DNA of 64,000 nt from Streptomyces fradiae ATCC 10745 = DSM 40063 (GTDB lineage: Bacteria; Actinomycetota; Actinomycetes; Streptomycetales; Streptomycetaceae): the NCBI RefSeq assembly GCF_008704425.1, contig NZ_CP023696.1, positions 2,590,501 through 2,654,500 on the forward strand, read 5' to 3'. Positions 8,529 to 18,307 of the stretch are shown one piece after another. Numbering within the stretch: position 1 is the stretch's first letter; the number at the start of each line of letters is the position of its first letter. The notes below the pieces were generated by a model, which was given only the letters and a program-made list of their open reading frames with translations, did no database searches and had not been told where the DNA came from. Both the position numbers and the translations under genes were made by a program.

Positions 8529-9875
8529 TCAGTCGTGCAGGGCGGCGACGGCGTCCCGCAGCGCCCGCGGCACGTCGGGGACGAGGGCGTGGGCTCCGTC
8601 CCGTACGACATGGCGGCCGCCCACGACGGTGTGGCGCACGTCCGCGGCCGACGCGGCGAATACGGCCGTCTCGGCTGCCAGACGCGGTGGCGGTCCGGCC
8701 GTCCTGACGGTGTCGAGCGCGATCGTCGTGAAGTCGGCGAGCGCGCCCGCCTCCAGCCGGCCCGCGTCGGGCCTGCCCAGGGCGGCGTGCCCGTCGGCGG
8801 TGGCCGCGCGCAGCAGCGCGGCGGCCGTCCAGTTGCCGCGGGTGCGGGTGCGCAGCCGCTCGTCCAGCTCCATGGCGCGCGCCTCCTCCAGGAGGTCGAT
8901 CACGGCGTGGCTGTCGGAGCCGAGGGACAGGGGGCTGCCGGCCCGCTGGAGGGCCGCGGCGGGGCCGATGCCGTCGGCGAGGTCGCGTTCCGTGGTGGGG
9001 CACATGCAGGTGCCGGTGGCGGAGCCGCCGAGGAGGGCGACGTCCTCGTCGGTGAGGTGGGTGGCGTGGACGGCGGTGGTCCGTGCGCCGAGGACGCCGT
9101 GGTCGGCGAGGAGCCGGGCGGGGGTGCGGCCGTGGGCGGCGAGGCACGCCTCGTTCTCGGCGGGCTGTTCGGAGAGGTGGACGTGCAGGGGCGCCGCCCG
9201 GTCGCGCGCCCAGGCGGCGACGGTGGCGAGCTGGTCGGCGGGGACGGCGCGCACGGAGTGGACGGCCGCGCCGACGCGGACCGCGGAGTCGGCGGTGTCC
9301 TTCAGCGCCGAGACGCGTTCGGCCCAGGCGTCGGCGGTGCCGTCGGAGAAGCGGAGCTGGTGCTCCTCGGGGGGCGCGCCGAAGCCGGAGGAGAGGTAGG
9401 CGGTGTCGAGGAGGGTGATGCGGACGCCCGCGTCGGCGGCGGCGGCGATCAGCGCCTCGCCCATGGCGTTGGGATCGGCGTAGGGGGCGCCGCCGGGGGC
9501 GTGGTGCAGGTAGTGGAACTCGCCGACGGCCGTGATGCCGGCGAGGGCCATCTCCGCGTACACGGCGGTGGCCAGGGCGCGGTAGGTGTCGGGGGTGAGC
9601 CGGGAGGCGACCTGGTACATCGTCTCCCGCCACGTCCAGAAGGTGCCCCGCTCGGCCTGGACGTGGCCGCGCAGGGCCCGGTGGAAGGCGTGGCTGTGGG
9701 CGTTGGCCAGGCCGGGGAGCGTCAGCCCGCGCAGGGGGGTCGCGCCGGGCGGCGGGGCGGGCGTGCCGGGGCGGACGGCGGTGATCCGGCCGTCCGCCGT
9801 GTCCAGGGCGACGCCGGAGGCGACGGCGCCGTCCAGCCAGGCGTGCTCCAGCCAGTAGGCGGCGGTCATCGGCAT
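8529..9875 (-). CDS. hutF: Formimidoylglutamate deiminase
   Basis: Hydrolyses N-formimino-L-glutamate to N-formyl-L-glutamate and ammonia. The 448-residue amidohydrolase shows the first metal site in [12 protein letters not shown], later [26 protein letters not shown] and the catalytic [16 protein letters not shown]. The start ATG 9875 is preferred over ATG 9869 because GGAGGG stands six bases before it; either way the gene overlaps the stop of the M20 amidohydrolase, suggesting translational coupling. Presence of this deiminase implies the route through formylglutamate, which then needs a deformylase; the upstream M20 gene is a candidate for that role. Confidence 0.92.
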   Translation of the reverse strand: MPMTAAYWLEHAWLDGAVASGVALDTADGRITAVRPGTPAPPPGATPLRGLTLPGLANAHSHAFHRALRGHVQAERGTFWTWRETMYQVASRLTPDTYRALATAVYAEMALAGITAVGEFHYLHHAPGGAPYADPNAMGEALIAAAADAGVRITLLDTAYLSSGFGAPPEEHQLRFSDGTADAWAERVSALKDTADSAVRVGAAVHSVRAVPADQLATVAAWARDRAAPLHVHLSEQPAENEACLAAHGRTPARLLADHGVLGARTTAVHATHLTDEDVALLGGSATGTCMCPTTERDLADGIGPAAALQRAGSPLSLGSDSHAVIDLLEEARAMELDERLRTRTRGNWTAAALLRAATADGHAALGRPDAGRLEAGALADFTTIALDTVRTAGPPPRLAAETAVFAASAADVRHTVVGGRHVVRDGAHALVPDVPRALRDAVAALHD

Positions 9876-11122
9876 GCCAGTCCCTCCAGTACGTCGGCGA
9901 GGGCGCGCACGCCCGCGACGCAGTCGTCCTCGGTGGCGGACTCGGCCGGGGAGTGCGAGACGCCCGTGGGGTTGCGGACGAACAGCATCGCGGTGGGCAC
10001 GGAGGCGGAGAGGATGCCCGCGTCGTGCCCGGCGCCCGTGCCCAGGACGGGGACGGGGCGCTCGCCGCCCCGGTCGAGGATCCGCCCGAGCTCGTCGCGC
10101 AGGGCGTGGGCGAACTCGACGACCGGGGTGAACGACTCGCGTACGACGGCGAGGTCGACGCCCTGCCGGTCGGCGGCCTCCCGCGCGGCGGCCTCCACGG
10201 CGGCCGTGACGGTGTCGAGCGTCGCCTGGTCGGCGGCGCGCGAGTCGAGCCAGCCGCGCACGAGGGACGGGATGGCGTTGACGCCGTTCGGTTCGACGGC
10301 GACCTTGCCGAAGGTGGCGACGGCGCCCGCCAGCTCCGCGGCGCGGCGGGCGGCGAGGACGGTCTCGGCGTAGGGGAGCATCGGGTCGCGGCGGTCCGCG
10401 AGCCGGGTGGTGCCCGCGTGGTTGGCCTCGCCCCGGAAGTCGTACCGCCAGCGGCCGTGCGGCCAGATCGCGGAGGCGACGCCGACCGGGTCGCCGGTCA
10501 GGTCGAGGGCGCGGCCCTGCTCGACGTGGAGCTCCACGAACGCGCCGATCCGGGCCAGGCGCCCGGGGTCGGGGCCGATGGCGGACGGGTCGTGTCCGGC
10601 GGCCTCCATGGCGTCCGGCAGGGCGACGCCGTCGCCGTCGCGCAGCGCGTACGCGGCGTCCCGGGTGAGCTGCCCGGCCGAGAGGCGGGAGCCGACGCAG
10701 GCGAGGCCGAAGCGGGCGCCCTCCTCGTCGCCGAAGTTGACGACGGCGAGCGGCCGGGTGGGGGCGGCGCCCCGCCGGAGGAGTTCGTCGACGGCGGCGA
10801 AGGAGGACACGACGCCGAGCGGCCCGTCGAAGGCGCCGCCGTCCGGGACGGAGTCCAGGTGGGAGCCGGTGACGACGGCGTCGGTGCCGTCCGGGTCGCC
10901 GAGCCAGGCCCACTGGTTGCCGTTGCGGTCGGTCTCGTAGGCGAGCCCCCGCGACTCGGCCTGCTCGCGGAACCAGGCGCGGCACTCGGTGTCGGCGCCC
11001 GTCCAGGCGTAGCGGCGGTAGCCGCCGGAGGCGGGGTCGCGGCCGATGCCGGCCAGCTCCTTCCACATGGTGGGGAAGGACGGGCCGGGCACCGGCTGCC
11101 GCCGCTCGGACGACGGGGTCAC
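9866..11122 (-). CDS. M20-family amidohydrolase (allantoate amidohydrolase-like)
   Basis: A 418-residue zinc peptidase-fold amidohydrolase of the allantoate / N-carbamoyl amino acid hydrolase group. Metal ligands are visible in [20 protein letters not shown] and [11 protein letters not shown], and the group signatures are EANHAGTTR and GTGAGHDAG. It starts at GTG 11122, overlapping hutU by four bases (GTGA), and overlaps hutF at its end. Locked between hutU and hutF, it is more likely to act in histidine breakdown than on allantoate. I infer it may replace N-formylglutamate deformylase (HutG), for which no other gene is seen in this cluster. Family is sure; substrate is not. Confidence 0.88.
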   Translation of the reverse strand: MTPSSERRQPVPGPSFPTMWKELAGIGRDPASGGYRRYAWTGADTECRAWFREQAESRGLAYETDRNGNQWAWLGDPDGTDAVVTGSHLDSVPDGGAFDGPLGVVSSFAAVDELLRRGAAPTRPLAVVNFGDEEGARFGLACVGSRLSAGQLTRDAAYALRDGDGVALPDAMEAAGHDPSAIGPDPGRLARIGAFVELHVEQGRALDLTGDPVGVASAIWPHGRWRYDFRGEANHAGTTRLADRRDPMLPYAETVLAARRAAELAGAVATFGKVAVEPNGVNAIPSLVRGWLDSRAADQATLDTVTAAVEAAAREAADRQGVDLAVVRESFTPVVEFAHALRDELGRILDRGGERPVPVLGTGAGHDAGILSASVPTAMLFVRNPTGVSHSPAESATEDDCVAGVRALADVLEGLACR

Positions 11123-12777
11123 GCGTCCTCCCGCATCGGGACGCGGACGCCCCGCTCGGCGGCGACCTCGTCGGCGCGGTCGTATCCGGCGTCCACGTGC
11201 CGGATGACGCCCATGCCGGGGTCGTTGGTCAGGACGCGGCGGATCTTCTCGCCGGCGAGCGGGGTGCCGTCGGCGACGGTGACCTGGCCGGCGTGGAGGG
11301 AGCGGCCCATGCCGACGCCGCCGCCGTGGTGGAGGGAGACCCAGGAGGCGCCGGAGGCGACGTTGACCATGGCGTTGAGCAGCGGCCAGTCCGCGATGGC
11401 GTCGGAGCCGTCGAGCATGGCCTCGGTCTCCCGGTACGGGGAGGCGACGGAGCCGCAGTCGAGGTGGTCGCGGCCGATGGCGAGCGGGGCGGCCAGTTCG
11501 CCGGAGGCCACCATGTCGTTGAAGCGCTCGCCGGCGCGGTCGCGCTCGCCGTAGCCGAGCCAGCAGATGCGGGCGGGCAGGCCCTGGAAGTGGACGCGCT
11601 CGCCGGCCATCCGGATCCAGCGGGCCAGCGACTCGTTCTCCGGGAACAGCTCCAGGATCGCCTTGTCGGTCTTCGCGATGTCGGACGCCTCGCCGGACAG
11701 GGCCGCCCAGCGGAAGGGGCCCTTGCCCTCGCAGAACAGCGGGCGGATGTAGGCGGGGACGAAGCCGGGGAAGGCGAAGGCCCGGTCGTACCCGGCGAGC
11801 TTCGCCTCGCCGCGGATGGAGTTGCCGTAGTCGAAGACCTCGGCGCCGGCGTCCATGAAGCCGACCATCGCCTCGACGTGCCGCGCCATCGACTCGCGGG
11901 CGCGCGTGGTGAAGCCGGCCGGGTCCTTGGCCGCCGCGTCCGCCATGTCCTCGAACGCGACGCCGACCGGCAGGTAGGCGAGCGGGTCGTGGGCGGAGGT
12001 CTGGTCGGTGACGATGTCGATGGGCGCGCCCATCGCGAGGAGCCGCGGGAGCGCTTCGGCGGCGTTGCCGAGGACGCCGATGGACAGGGGCCGGCGGGCG
12101 TCGCGGGCCTCGGTGGCGAGCTTCAGGGCGTGGTCGAGGGAGTCGGCCCGCACGTCCAGGTAGCGGTGCTCGATGCGGCGCTCGATGGCGCGCGGGTCGC
12201 AGTCGACGCAGAGGGCGACGCCGTCGTTCATCGTGACGGCGAGCGGCTGGGCGCCGCCCATGCCGCCGAGGCCGGCGGTGAGGGTGATCGTCCCGGCCAG
12301 CGTGCCGCCGAACTTCTTGGCGGCGACGGCGGCGAACGTCTCGTAGGTGCCCTGGAGGATGCCCTGGGTGCCGATGTAGATCCACGATCCGGCGGTCATC
12401 TGCCCGTACATGGTGAGGCCGAGGGCCTCCAGGCGGCGGAACTCCTCCCAGTTCGCCCAGTCGCCGACCAGGTTGGAGTTGGCGATCAGGACGCGCGGGG
12501 CCCACTCGTGGGTCTGCATCACGCCGACCGGGCGGCCGGACTGGACGAGCATCGTCTCGTCCTGCTTCAGGGTGCGCAGGGTGCGGACCATGGCGTCGAA
12601 GGAGCGCCAGTCGCGGGCGGCCTTGCCGGTGCCGCCGTAGACGACGAGCTTGTCGGGGTGCTCGGCGACCTCGGGGTCCAGGTTGTTCTGCAGCATCCGC
12701 AGGGCTGCCTCCTGCTGCCATCCCAGGGCGCTCAGTTCCGTACCGCGCGGGGCCCGTACGGGGCGGGGTCCTGACAT
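11119..12777 (-). CDS. hutU: Urocanate hydratase
   Basis: Converts urocanate to imidazolone-5-propionate using tightly bound NAD+. The 552-residue protein begins with [20 protein letters not shown] and contains the family blocks [40 protein letters not shown], the NAD-binding [16 protein letters not shown] and [19 protein letters not shown] 12777 has a GAGGAGG site six bases upstream. It is the first gene of the operon hutU, M20 amidohydrolase, hutF, hutI. Histidase (hutH) is not in the window. An inverted repeat at 12842-12868 in the 141-bp divergent promoter region is a likely operator. Confidence 0.96.
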   Translation of the reverse strand: MSGPRPVRAPRGTELSALGWQQEAALRMLQNNLDPEVAEHPDKLVVYGGTGKAARDWRSFDAMVRTLRTLKQDETMLVQSGRPVGVMQTHEWAPRVLIANSNLVGDWANWEEFRRLEALGLTMYGQMTAGSWIYIGTQGILQGTYETFAAVAAKKFGGTLAGTITLTAGLGGMGGAQPLAVTMNDGVALCVDCDPRAIERRIEHRYLDVRADSLDHALKLATEARDARRPLSIGVLGNAAEALPRLLAMGAPIDIVTDQTSAHDPLAYLPVGVAFEDMADAAAKDPAGFTTRARESMARHVEAMVGFMDAGAEVFDYGNSIRGEAKLAGYDRAFAFPGFVPAYIRPLFCEGKGPFRWAALSGEASDIAKTDKAILELFPENESLARWIRMAGERVHFQGLPARICWLGYGERDRAGERFNDMVASGELAAPLAIGRDHLDCGSVASPYRETEAMLDGSDAIADWPLLNAMVNVASGASWVSLHHGGGVGMGRSLHAGQVTVADGTPLAGEKIRRVLTNDPGMGVIRHVDAGYDRADEVAAERGVRVPMREDA

Positions 12778-12841
12778 GGGGGTGCCTCCTCGGATGCCCG
12801 GCCCGCGGCCACTGCGCCGCGGGCCACTACTGTGAGACCAG

Positions 12842-12868
12842 CTATTCACATCCTGCTGGAGTGAATAG
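12842..12868. promoter_or_regulatory. Palindromic operator candidate, hutU promoter
   Basis: Inverted repeat CTATTCAC, 11 bases, GTGAATAG, lying between the divergent hutU and PLP-decarboxylase genes. The CTATTCA / TGAATAG core also occurs, with almost the same spacing (13 versus 14 bases between cores), in the long palindrome at 19191-19226 before the RpiR regulator. Binding by that regulator is an inference. Confidence 0.55.
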
Positions 12869-12918
12869 TTGTAGTCAACAGGTGCGCGGGCGCGCGGCGG
12901 GATGTTTGGCTGGGGGAC

Positions 12919-14250
12919 ATGGCTTCCGCCCCGGCACCCCACCGCCGCGACCGGGCCGTCCGCGCGGCCGTGTCCCAGTCCCTGCTCTCCCCCGACCGGC
13001 CCGTGGCCGCCCTCCTCGACACCGAGGGCGTCCGCGCCTCCGCCGCCGCCCTCCGCGCCGCCTTCGCCGCCGTCACCGACGCGCCCGTGCTGCACGCCTT
13101 CGCCGTGAAGGCGTCCCCGCTCGTCCCCGTGCTGCGCCTGCTGTACGAGGAGGGCCTCGGCGCCGAGGTCGCGAGCCCCGGCGAGCTGGCCCTCGCCAGC
13201 GCGGCCGGTGTCCCGCCCCACCTGACCGTCCTCGACTCCCCCGCCAAGACCGCCGCCGAACTGCGCGAGGCCCTCGCCCTGGGGATCGCCGTCAACGCCG
13301 ACAACCCGCAGGAGCTGGCCCGCCTCGACGCGCTCGTCCCCGCCGCGGCCGCCCCGCCGCCGCTCGGCCTGCGGGTCAACGCCCAGGTGGGCGGCGGCTC
13401 CATCGACGCCATGTCCACCGCCACCGACACCTCCAAGTTCGGCGTCGGCCTGCGGGACCCCGGCGCCCGCGCGTGGATCGTCCGGGCCTTCCTGGACCGC
13501 CCCTGGCTCACCCGCCTGCACACCCACTCCGGTTCGCAGGGCGTCCCCCTCGCGCGCATGGCGGCCGGGGTGCGCGCCGTGTACGAGCTGGCCGAGGAGA
13601 TCAACGCGGCGGCCGGGCGGCGCCAGGTCGACACCGTCGACATCGGCGGCGGCCTCCCGGTGAACTTCGCCTCCGACGAGGAGACGCCCACGTACGAGGC
13701 GTACGCGCGGCTGCTCGCCGCCGAGGTGCCCGGCCTGTTCGACGGGCGGTACGGGCTGGTCACCGAGTTCGGCCGGTCGCTGCTGGCCAGGCACGGCACG
13801 GTCCTCGCCCGCGTGGAGTACACCAAGACGACCGGCGCGCGGCCCATCGCCGTCACGCACGCCGGCGTCCAGGTCGCCGCCCGCACCGTCTACGCCCCCG
13901 GCTCCTGGCCGCTGCGCATCGCCGTGTACGACGCGGAGGGACGGCCCAAGGGCGGGCCGGCCGTCGACCAGGACGTGGCCGGGCCCGCCTGCTTCGCGGG
14001 CGACCTGCTGGCCGCCGCCCGGCCGCTGCCGCTCCTGGAGCCGGGCGACGTGGTCGCGGCGCTGGACACCGGCGCCTACTACTTCGCCCACCACTACGCC
14101 TACAACTCCCTGGTCAGGCCGGGGGTGTACGGCTGGACGACCCGGCCGGACGGCTCGGTGCGGTTCGCCACCGTACGGCCGCCGCAGTCGGTCGCGGAGA
14201 TCGTCGCCGAGGCGGGCGGGGACCTGCGGGACGCACTCGTACGGGAGTAG
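12919..14250 (+). CDS. PLP-dependent decarboxylase (fold-III, DAP/ornithine type)
   Basis: A 443-residue enzyme of the alanine-racemase-fold (group IV) decarboxylases. HAFAVKA near residue 60 holds the PLP lysine, HTHSGSQ and [10 protein letters not shown] bind the cofactor phosphate, and PACFAGDLL carries the C-terminal cysteine of the partner active site. ATG 12919 is preceded by a GGGGG site. It resembles diaminopimelate decarboxylase, but the specificity segments do not let me choose between DAP, ornithine, arginine or another amino acid. It diverges from hutU and shares its palindromic control region, which hints at an amino-acid catabolic role rather than lysine synthesis. Confidence 0.8.
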   Translation: MASAPAPHRRDRAVRAAVSQSLLSPDRPVAALLDTEGVRASAAALRAAFAAVTDAPVLHAFAVKASPLVPVLRLLYEEGLGAEVASPGELALASAAGVPPHLTVLDSPAKTAAELREALALGIAVNADNPQELARLDALVPAAAAPPPLGLRVNAQVGGGSIDAMSTATDTSKFGVGLRDPGARAWIVRAFLDRPWLTRLHTHSGSQGVPLARMAAGVRAVYELAEEINAAAGRRQVDTVDIGGGLPVNFASDEETPTYEAYARLLAAEVPGLFDGRYGLVTEFGRSLLARHGTVLARVEYTKTTGARPIAVTHAGVQVAARTVYAPGSWPLRIAVYDAEGRPKGGPAVDQDVAGPACFAGDLLAAARPLPLLEPGDVVAALDTGAYYFAHHYAYNSLVRPGVYGWTTRPDGSVRFATVRPPQSVAEIVAEAGGDLRDALVRE

Positions 14251-14802
14251 GCGCGCGGGCGGGCCGGGGCACCGGCGTGGGCGGACGGCCAAGCGCGGGC
14301 CGGGCGGCGGGCGGCCCTGCGCCGGGGCCGCACCGGGGCGGGGCGGGCGCGGGGCGGGGCGGGCGCGGCCGGCGGCGCGGGGCGGGCGCACCGTGGCGGT
14401 GCCACCGGGCGGGCGCACCGGCGCGGGGGACGTGGGTCGGGGCGCGGCGGAACGGAGCCGGGGCGGCGCGGTGCGGGCGCACCAGGGGGGCAGGCGCACC
14501 GGGCGGGGCAGGGCGGGCGCGGGGCGGGCCGCACCGGAACGGAGCCGGGGCGGCGCGGGGGTTGCCCACCCTGCGGCGGGGCGGGGCGGGGCGGGGCGCG
14601 GGGCGCCCACCCGCGGCGGGGCGGGGCGGGGCGCGGGGCGCCCACCTGCCTCGGGGCGGATCGGTCGGGTAAGGCGGCGGACCTTACCGCGCCCAGGGCA
14701 CGTTCCACGGGAAAATGCCAGAAGTCCCGCCCAGGGGCGGGACGTTGCGTAACCTCTCCGCTACCGAGGTCGCCGCCACAGCGCCATGGGAGGGGAACCC
14801 GC
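14251..14802. repeat. Gene-free, G-rich repeat region
   Basis: No gene is seen in these 550 bp. A 24-bp direct repeat beginning CGGAACGGAGCCGGGG occurs at 14448 and 14535. Two near-identical units made of GGGGC runs ending GCGCGGGGCGCCCACC lie at 14573-14611 and 14613-14646; their G-runs could form quadruplexes on the plus strand. The last 100 bp hold the leader of the next gene, with a GGGAGGGG ribosome site at about 14788. Confidence 0.6.
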
Positions 14803-15297
14803 GTGCCCGGAATCGACGAGTGCCTGCTGGAAGCGATGACCCTGCCGGGTGCGCGCGGCGCGGCCCTCGTCGACTGGACGAGCGGGCTCGCCCTGGGCAC
14901 CGCCGGGGAGTCCCCGGTCGGCGACCACGAGACGAGCGCCGCCGAGGCGGCCGAACTGGCGCGCGCGGCGGCCGAGTACGAGTCGTTCGGCCCCGCGCCC
15001 GGTCCTCCGGGCCCGGCGCCCGGGGCACACGGAGCGCCCGCGGCTCACGGAGCACCCGGCCCCCGCGGCGGCGGGGGCGCGCCGGGCGGCGCGGCCGATC
15101 GACCGGACGACGAGGAGGGGGCCGCCCCCGTCGAGGACCTCATCGTCACCACCCGCACCGGCTACCACGTGCTCCGCTTCGTCACCACCAACTTCGACAG
15201 CAGCCTCTTCCTGCACCTCTGGCTCGACCGCGCCACCGGCAACCTGGCCCTCGCCCGATTAAGGCTCCGGGACCTCGCCGAACGGCTGGTGCTGTGA
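14803..15297 (+). CDS. Roadblock-like protein with TTA codon
   Basis: A 164-residue protein I do not recognise by name. Its first part (GARGAALVDWTSGLALGTAG, residues 14-33) and its end (EDLIVTTRTGYHVLRF and LFLHLWLDRATGNLALARLR) match the two halves of the 124-residue protein at 16883-17257, with a disordered Pro/Gly/Ala insert (about 65-105) between them. The fold looks like roadblock/longin, which usually binds small GTPases or dimerises. It starts at GTG 14803 behind GGGAGGGG. It contains a TTA leucine codon at 15259-15261, the only in-frame TTA I found in the window, so its translation should need the bldA tRNA. Its stop overlaps the next gene by one base. Confidence 0.75.
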   Translation: MPGIDECLLEAMTLPGARGAALVDWTSGLALGTAGESPVGDHETSAAEAAELARAAAEYESFGPAPGPPGPAPGAHGAPAAHGAPGPRGGGGAPGGAADRPDDEEGAAPVEDLIVTTRTGYHVLRFVTTNFDSSLFLHLWLDRATGNLALARLRLRDLAERLVL

Positions 15298-16304
15298 TGG
15301 GCGCCGTCGTCTCCCCCATGCTCCGGCGCCTCGCCGCCGACCGGGCGACCGGCGCCCTCGTACGCGACCACGGCACGCTCTACCTGGTCGACGGCGCGGT
15401 CGTGCACGCCGAGAGCCCGGTCGCGCCCGGCCTGGAGATCCTGCTGGCCGGGGGCAGCGACCGCCGGTCCGCCGCCCGGTCCCGCTCCGGCGGCCCCGCC
15501 CGCATCGGCGAGGGCGAGCGCGAGATCTGCCGTCTGGGCGCCCTCTTCGACGCCGCGTTCTTCGCCCTGGCCCCCGGCCGGAGCCCGGCCCGCTTCCGGT
15601 ACGGGGCCACCCCCCGCCACGCCGGTGCGGGGCGCCCCGTGCCGGCCGCCGCGCTGGAGCGCGAGACGCTGCGCCGCCGCGAACTGCTCGACAGCGTCTG
15701 GCCGTACCCCGCGCTCGACGCGGCCCCCGTCGTCCCCCGCCCGGCCGCGCCCGGCCAGACGGTCACCGCGCGGGGCCGCGCCCTGCTGGCCCGCGCCGAC
15801 GGCACCCGCACCCCGGCGCAGCTCGCCTGGGTGCTGGGCCGCCCGGCCTTCCACACGGTCCTGGAGATACGCCGCCTCGCCGCGGCCGGCCTGGTCGAGA
15901 CCCCCGTCCTCCCACCGACCCCCGCCGTCCCACCCGGTCCTCTCCGCCCGCCCAGCCCCACCCACCCGTCAGGCCCCCTCACCCCGCCCGGCCCCGCCCA
16001 CCCGTCAGGCCCCGTACCCCCACCGGTCGCAGACCTCCCGCCCCTACCGGCCACCCCGCCGGACACGGCCCTCCCTCCCGGACCCGCCGCCCCGCCGGGC
16101 CCCGCCCCGCCGCCGCACCCCGCGCCGGGCGGCGGCCCCGCGTCCGCCTCCCCGCCGCCCGGCGCACCGCCCCTCCCCCCGGGCGCCCCGCCGCCGGCCG
16201 GGGCACCGCACCTGTCCCCGGGCGGTGCCCTCCTCACGGCGGCCGACCTCCCCGACATCGCCCTGCTCCGCCGAGTCCGTGACGCCCTGGAGGCACGCCT
16301 GTGA
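15297..16304 (+). CDS. DUF4388/PATAN-like protein
   Basis: A 335-residue protein. The N-terminal part (LRRLAADRATGALVRDHGTL, then YLVDGAVVHAESP) resembles the DUF4388/PATAN domain, found in bacterial signalling proteins that work with roadblock partners. A middle section (about 130-205) has a winged-helix look (DGTRTPAQLAWVLGRPAFHT). The last 110 residues are almost entirely proline, alanine and glycine. ATG 15297 shares its A with the previous stop codon; GTG 15294 is an alternative. Tight coupling to the TTA-containing gene means its expression may also depend on bldA through polar effects. Function is not known. Confidence 0.72.
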   Translation: MGAVVSPMLRRLAADRATGALVRDHGTLYLVDGAVVHAESPVAPGLEILLAGGSDRRSAARSRSGGPARIGEGEREICRLGALFDAAFFALAPGRSPARFRYGATPRHAGAGRPVPAAALERETLRRRELLDSVWPYPALDAAPVVPRPAAPGQTVTARGRALLARADGTRTPAQLAWVLGRPAFHTVLEIRRLAAAGLVETPVLPPTPAVPPGPLRPPSPTHPSGPLTPPGPAHPSGPVPPPVADLPPLPATPPDTALPPGPAAPPGPAPPPHPAPGGGPASASPPPGAPPLPPGAPPPAGAPHLSPGGALLTAADLPDIALLRRVRDALEARL

Positions 16305-16382
16305 CCACCCGCTCCACCCCCCTGCCCTCATGAGGCCCGCGTCATGAGGCGCGCCCTGCGGCAGCGCGCCGAGAGGAGACAG

Positions 16383-16781
16383 ATGATGACGGCCGAACCG
16401 TACGTGCTCGGCGAGCTGCGCCGGCTCCGCGCGCGGGTCCCGCAGCTCACCGGAGCCCTGGCGGCCAGCGTCGACGGGCTGGTCCTCGCCCAGGACACCG
16501 GGGACGCCGAACCGGAGGGCGTCGCCGCCCTGACGGCCGCCGCGCTGGGCGTCGCGCTGCGGCTCACCGACGCGACCGGGCGCGGCGCGTTCCGGGAGCT
16601 GCTGGTGCGCGGCGAGCACGGCTACGTGGCGACGTACGCGGCGGGCGGCGCGGCGGTGCTGACACTGCTGGCCGAGCCCCGCGTCAACGTCGGCCGGCTC
16701 CACCTGGAGGGCCGCCGCTCCGGAGCGCGCATCGCGGAGCTGGTGGACGGCGCCCTGGAGCGCCCCGACCTCGGTCCGTAG
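16383..16781 (+). CDS. Roadblock/LC7 domain protein
   Basis: A 132-residue protein made of one roadblock/LC7 domain of the MglB/CvnB kind: [20 protein letters not shown], a central helix ([20 protein letters not shown]), [19 protein letters not shown] and [20 protein letters not shown]. Such proteins usually act as GTPase-activating or scaffolding partners. ATG 16383 follows AGGAG by five bases. It lies 78 bp after the DUF4388 gene. Unlike the Streptomyces conservons, no histidine kinase, DUF742 protein or GTPase gene accompanies it, so its partner must be the adjacent proteins or be encoded elsewhere. Confidence 0.82.
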   Translation: MMTAEPYVLGELRRLRARVPQLTGALAASVDGLVLAQDTGDAEPEGVAALTAAALGVALRLTDATGRGAFRELLVRGEHGYVATYAAGGAAVLTLLAEPRVNVGRLHLEGRRSGARIAELVDGALERPDLGP

Positions 16782-16882
16782 CCCCGCCGCGTCCGGCCCC
16801 CGGCCGGAGTTCCCCCTCCCCGCACCACCCCTCGACCACCCCACACGCCATCCCGTCACCCAACGAAAGGAAGTGCGCGTTC

Positions 16883-17257
16883 ATGGCCAACGCGGAGACA
16901 GCCCTCAAGGAAGCCACCACGGCGATCGACGGAGCGATCGGCGCGGCGCTCGTCGACTACACCAGCGGCATGGCGCTCGGCACCGTCGGCGGCGGCAACG
17001 ACCTCGACCTCACGGTCGCCGCCGCGGGCAACACCGACGTGGTGCGCGCCAAGGTCCGCACCATGGAGATGCTGGGCCTGCACGAGGAGATCGAGGACAT
17101 CCTGATCACTCTGGGCAGCCAGTACCACCTGATCCGGCTGCTCAAGGGGCGCGGCGCCAACGGCCTCTTCCTGTACCTCGCGCTCGACAAGAAGCGGGCG
17201 AACCTGGCGATGGCCCGCCACCAGCTGAAGAAGATCGAGAGCGAACTGGAGGTCTGA
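16883..17257 (+). CDS. Roadblock-like conserved small protein
   Basis: A 124-residue protein of a type common in Streptomyces and usually left as hypothetical. Secondary-structure reading gives a first hairpin ([20 protein letters not shown]), a helix ([20 protein letters not shown]), strands ([16 protein letters not shown] and [20 protein letters not shown]) and a final helix, which fits a roadblock/longin fold. It is clearly related to the ends of the protein at 14803-15297. ATG 16883 follows AAAGGAAG at nine bases. Last gene of the four-gene cluster; no function is established. Confidence 0.8.
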   Translation: MANAETALKEATTAIDGAIGAALVDYTSGMALGTVGGGNDLDLTVAAAGNTDVVRAKVRTMEMLGLHEEIEDILITLGSQYHLIRLLKGRGANGLFLYLALDKKRANLAMARHQLKKIESELEV

Positions 17258-17320
17258 CCCGCCCACCGGCCGCCCCGCGGCGCCCCGCGCCCCGCGCACC
17301 GGCCGCGGGCGCCGCCCCCG

Positions 17321-17590
17321 GCACCGGTCACCCGCCCCCGACACCGGCCGTACGCCACGCACCGGTCACCCGCCCCCGGCACCGTCCGTACGCCACAGCA
17401 CCGCCACCGCCACCGCCACCGGCAGCACACAGCCGGCACGGGCACCGGCGACGGAGCCCCAGCACGGTGGACGCCACCGGCCGGACCGCGGTCCGACGGC
17501 GCCCGGCCACAGGTCAACGGCACCGGACCGCGGTCCGACGGCGCCCGGCCGCACGTCGGCTGCGCCCGGCCGCACATCGGCGGCACCCGG
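17321..17590. repeat. Short direct repeats in a gene-free gap
   Basis: Between the convergent genes ending at 17257 and 17598 no gene is seen. A 38-bp unit starting GCACCGGTCACCCGCCCCCG is repeated at 17321 and 17359 with two changes. Further on, ACCGGACCGCGGTCCGACGG-like units and CGGCGCCCGGCCGCAC-like units recur up to 17590. GGACCGCGGTCC is itself a palindrome. Confidence 0.6.
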
Positions 17591-17597
17591 CCGCGCG

Positions 17598-18164
17598 TCA
17601 GCGGCGCCGCGCCCCTCCGGGTGCGGCGTCGCCCGCGGCGATGCCCGTCGCCCGGTACGCGGTGACGTGCCGGCCCGCCGGGCCACCGCCCGCCGCGAGC
17701 CGGTCGGCCGACACCCACAGCAGCCGGTCCCCGGCCGCCTCGCGGCGGCCGATCCACAGGGCCTTCAGCCACAGCCCCGCGCCCAGCCCCGCGACAAGCA
17801 GGCCGCCCGCCACGGGTACCGCGAACGAGGAGGCGACCGCGGCGGGGAAGGCCGCGAGCAGCCACCAGCGCCGGGCCCGCCGCCGGTTGCGCAGCGTCAC
17901 GGCACGGTCCTGCAGGATGTCCTGCCGGGCCGCCCGCCCGGCCTCCGCCGCGAGGCGCGCGTACCGGCCGCGCCGCGCGAGGAACACCGCGGCGGCGGCG
18001 AGCAGCAGCAGCGCGGCCCCCGCGAACACCCCGACGCGCCGCCCCGTCAGTCCGGGCGGCAGCGCCCCCACGGCCGCCCCGAGGACACCCGACCACCACA
18101 GGGGCGCGGCCCCGGCCCGTACGGCCACGGCCACCCTCGCCAGCGACTCCCCTCCGCGCGCCAC
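17598..18164 (-). CDS. Membrane protein of unknown function
   Basis: A 188-residue protein with two pairs of likely membrane helices: around residues 20-65 (APLWWSGVLGAAVGALPPG; GVFAGAALLLLAAAAVFLAR) and 95-130 (WWLLAAFPAAVASSFAVPVA; GGLLVAGLGAGLWLKALW), separated by a basic, glutamine/arginine-rich loop that should be cytoplasmic. GTG 18164 is preceded by AGGAGGACGGGAC. It converges on the roadblock cluster and lies 140 bp downstream of the RpiR regulator in the same direction. No family is recognised. Confidence 0.7.
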   Translation of the reverse strand: MARGGESLARVAVAVRAGAAPLWWSGVLGAAVGALPPGLTGRRVGVFAGAALLLLAAAAVFLARRGRYARLAAEAGRAARQDILQDRAVTLRNRRRARRWWLLAAFPAAVASSFAVPVAGGLLVAGLGAGLWLKALWIGRREAAGDRLLWVSADRLAAGGGPAGRHVTAYRATGIAAGDAAPGGARRR

Positions 18165-18307
18165 GTCCCGTCCTCCTTCTGCCTCGGCTGAGAGATGCGG
18201 ATGTGCGCCGGCACGGTACCGCCGCTCCGTGAGAGTTCCCTGAGAGAGCGCCGGAGACCCGCCGCGCGGGACGCCGACGGGAGAACGCCGCCGCGCGTCG
18301 CGCGCGG

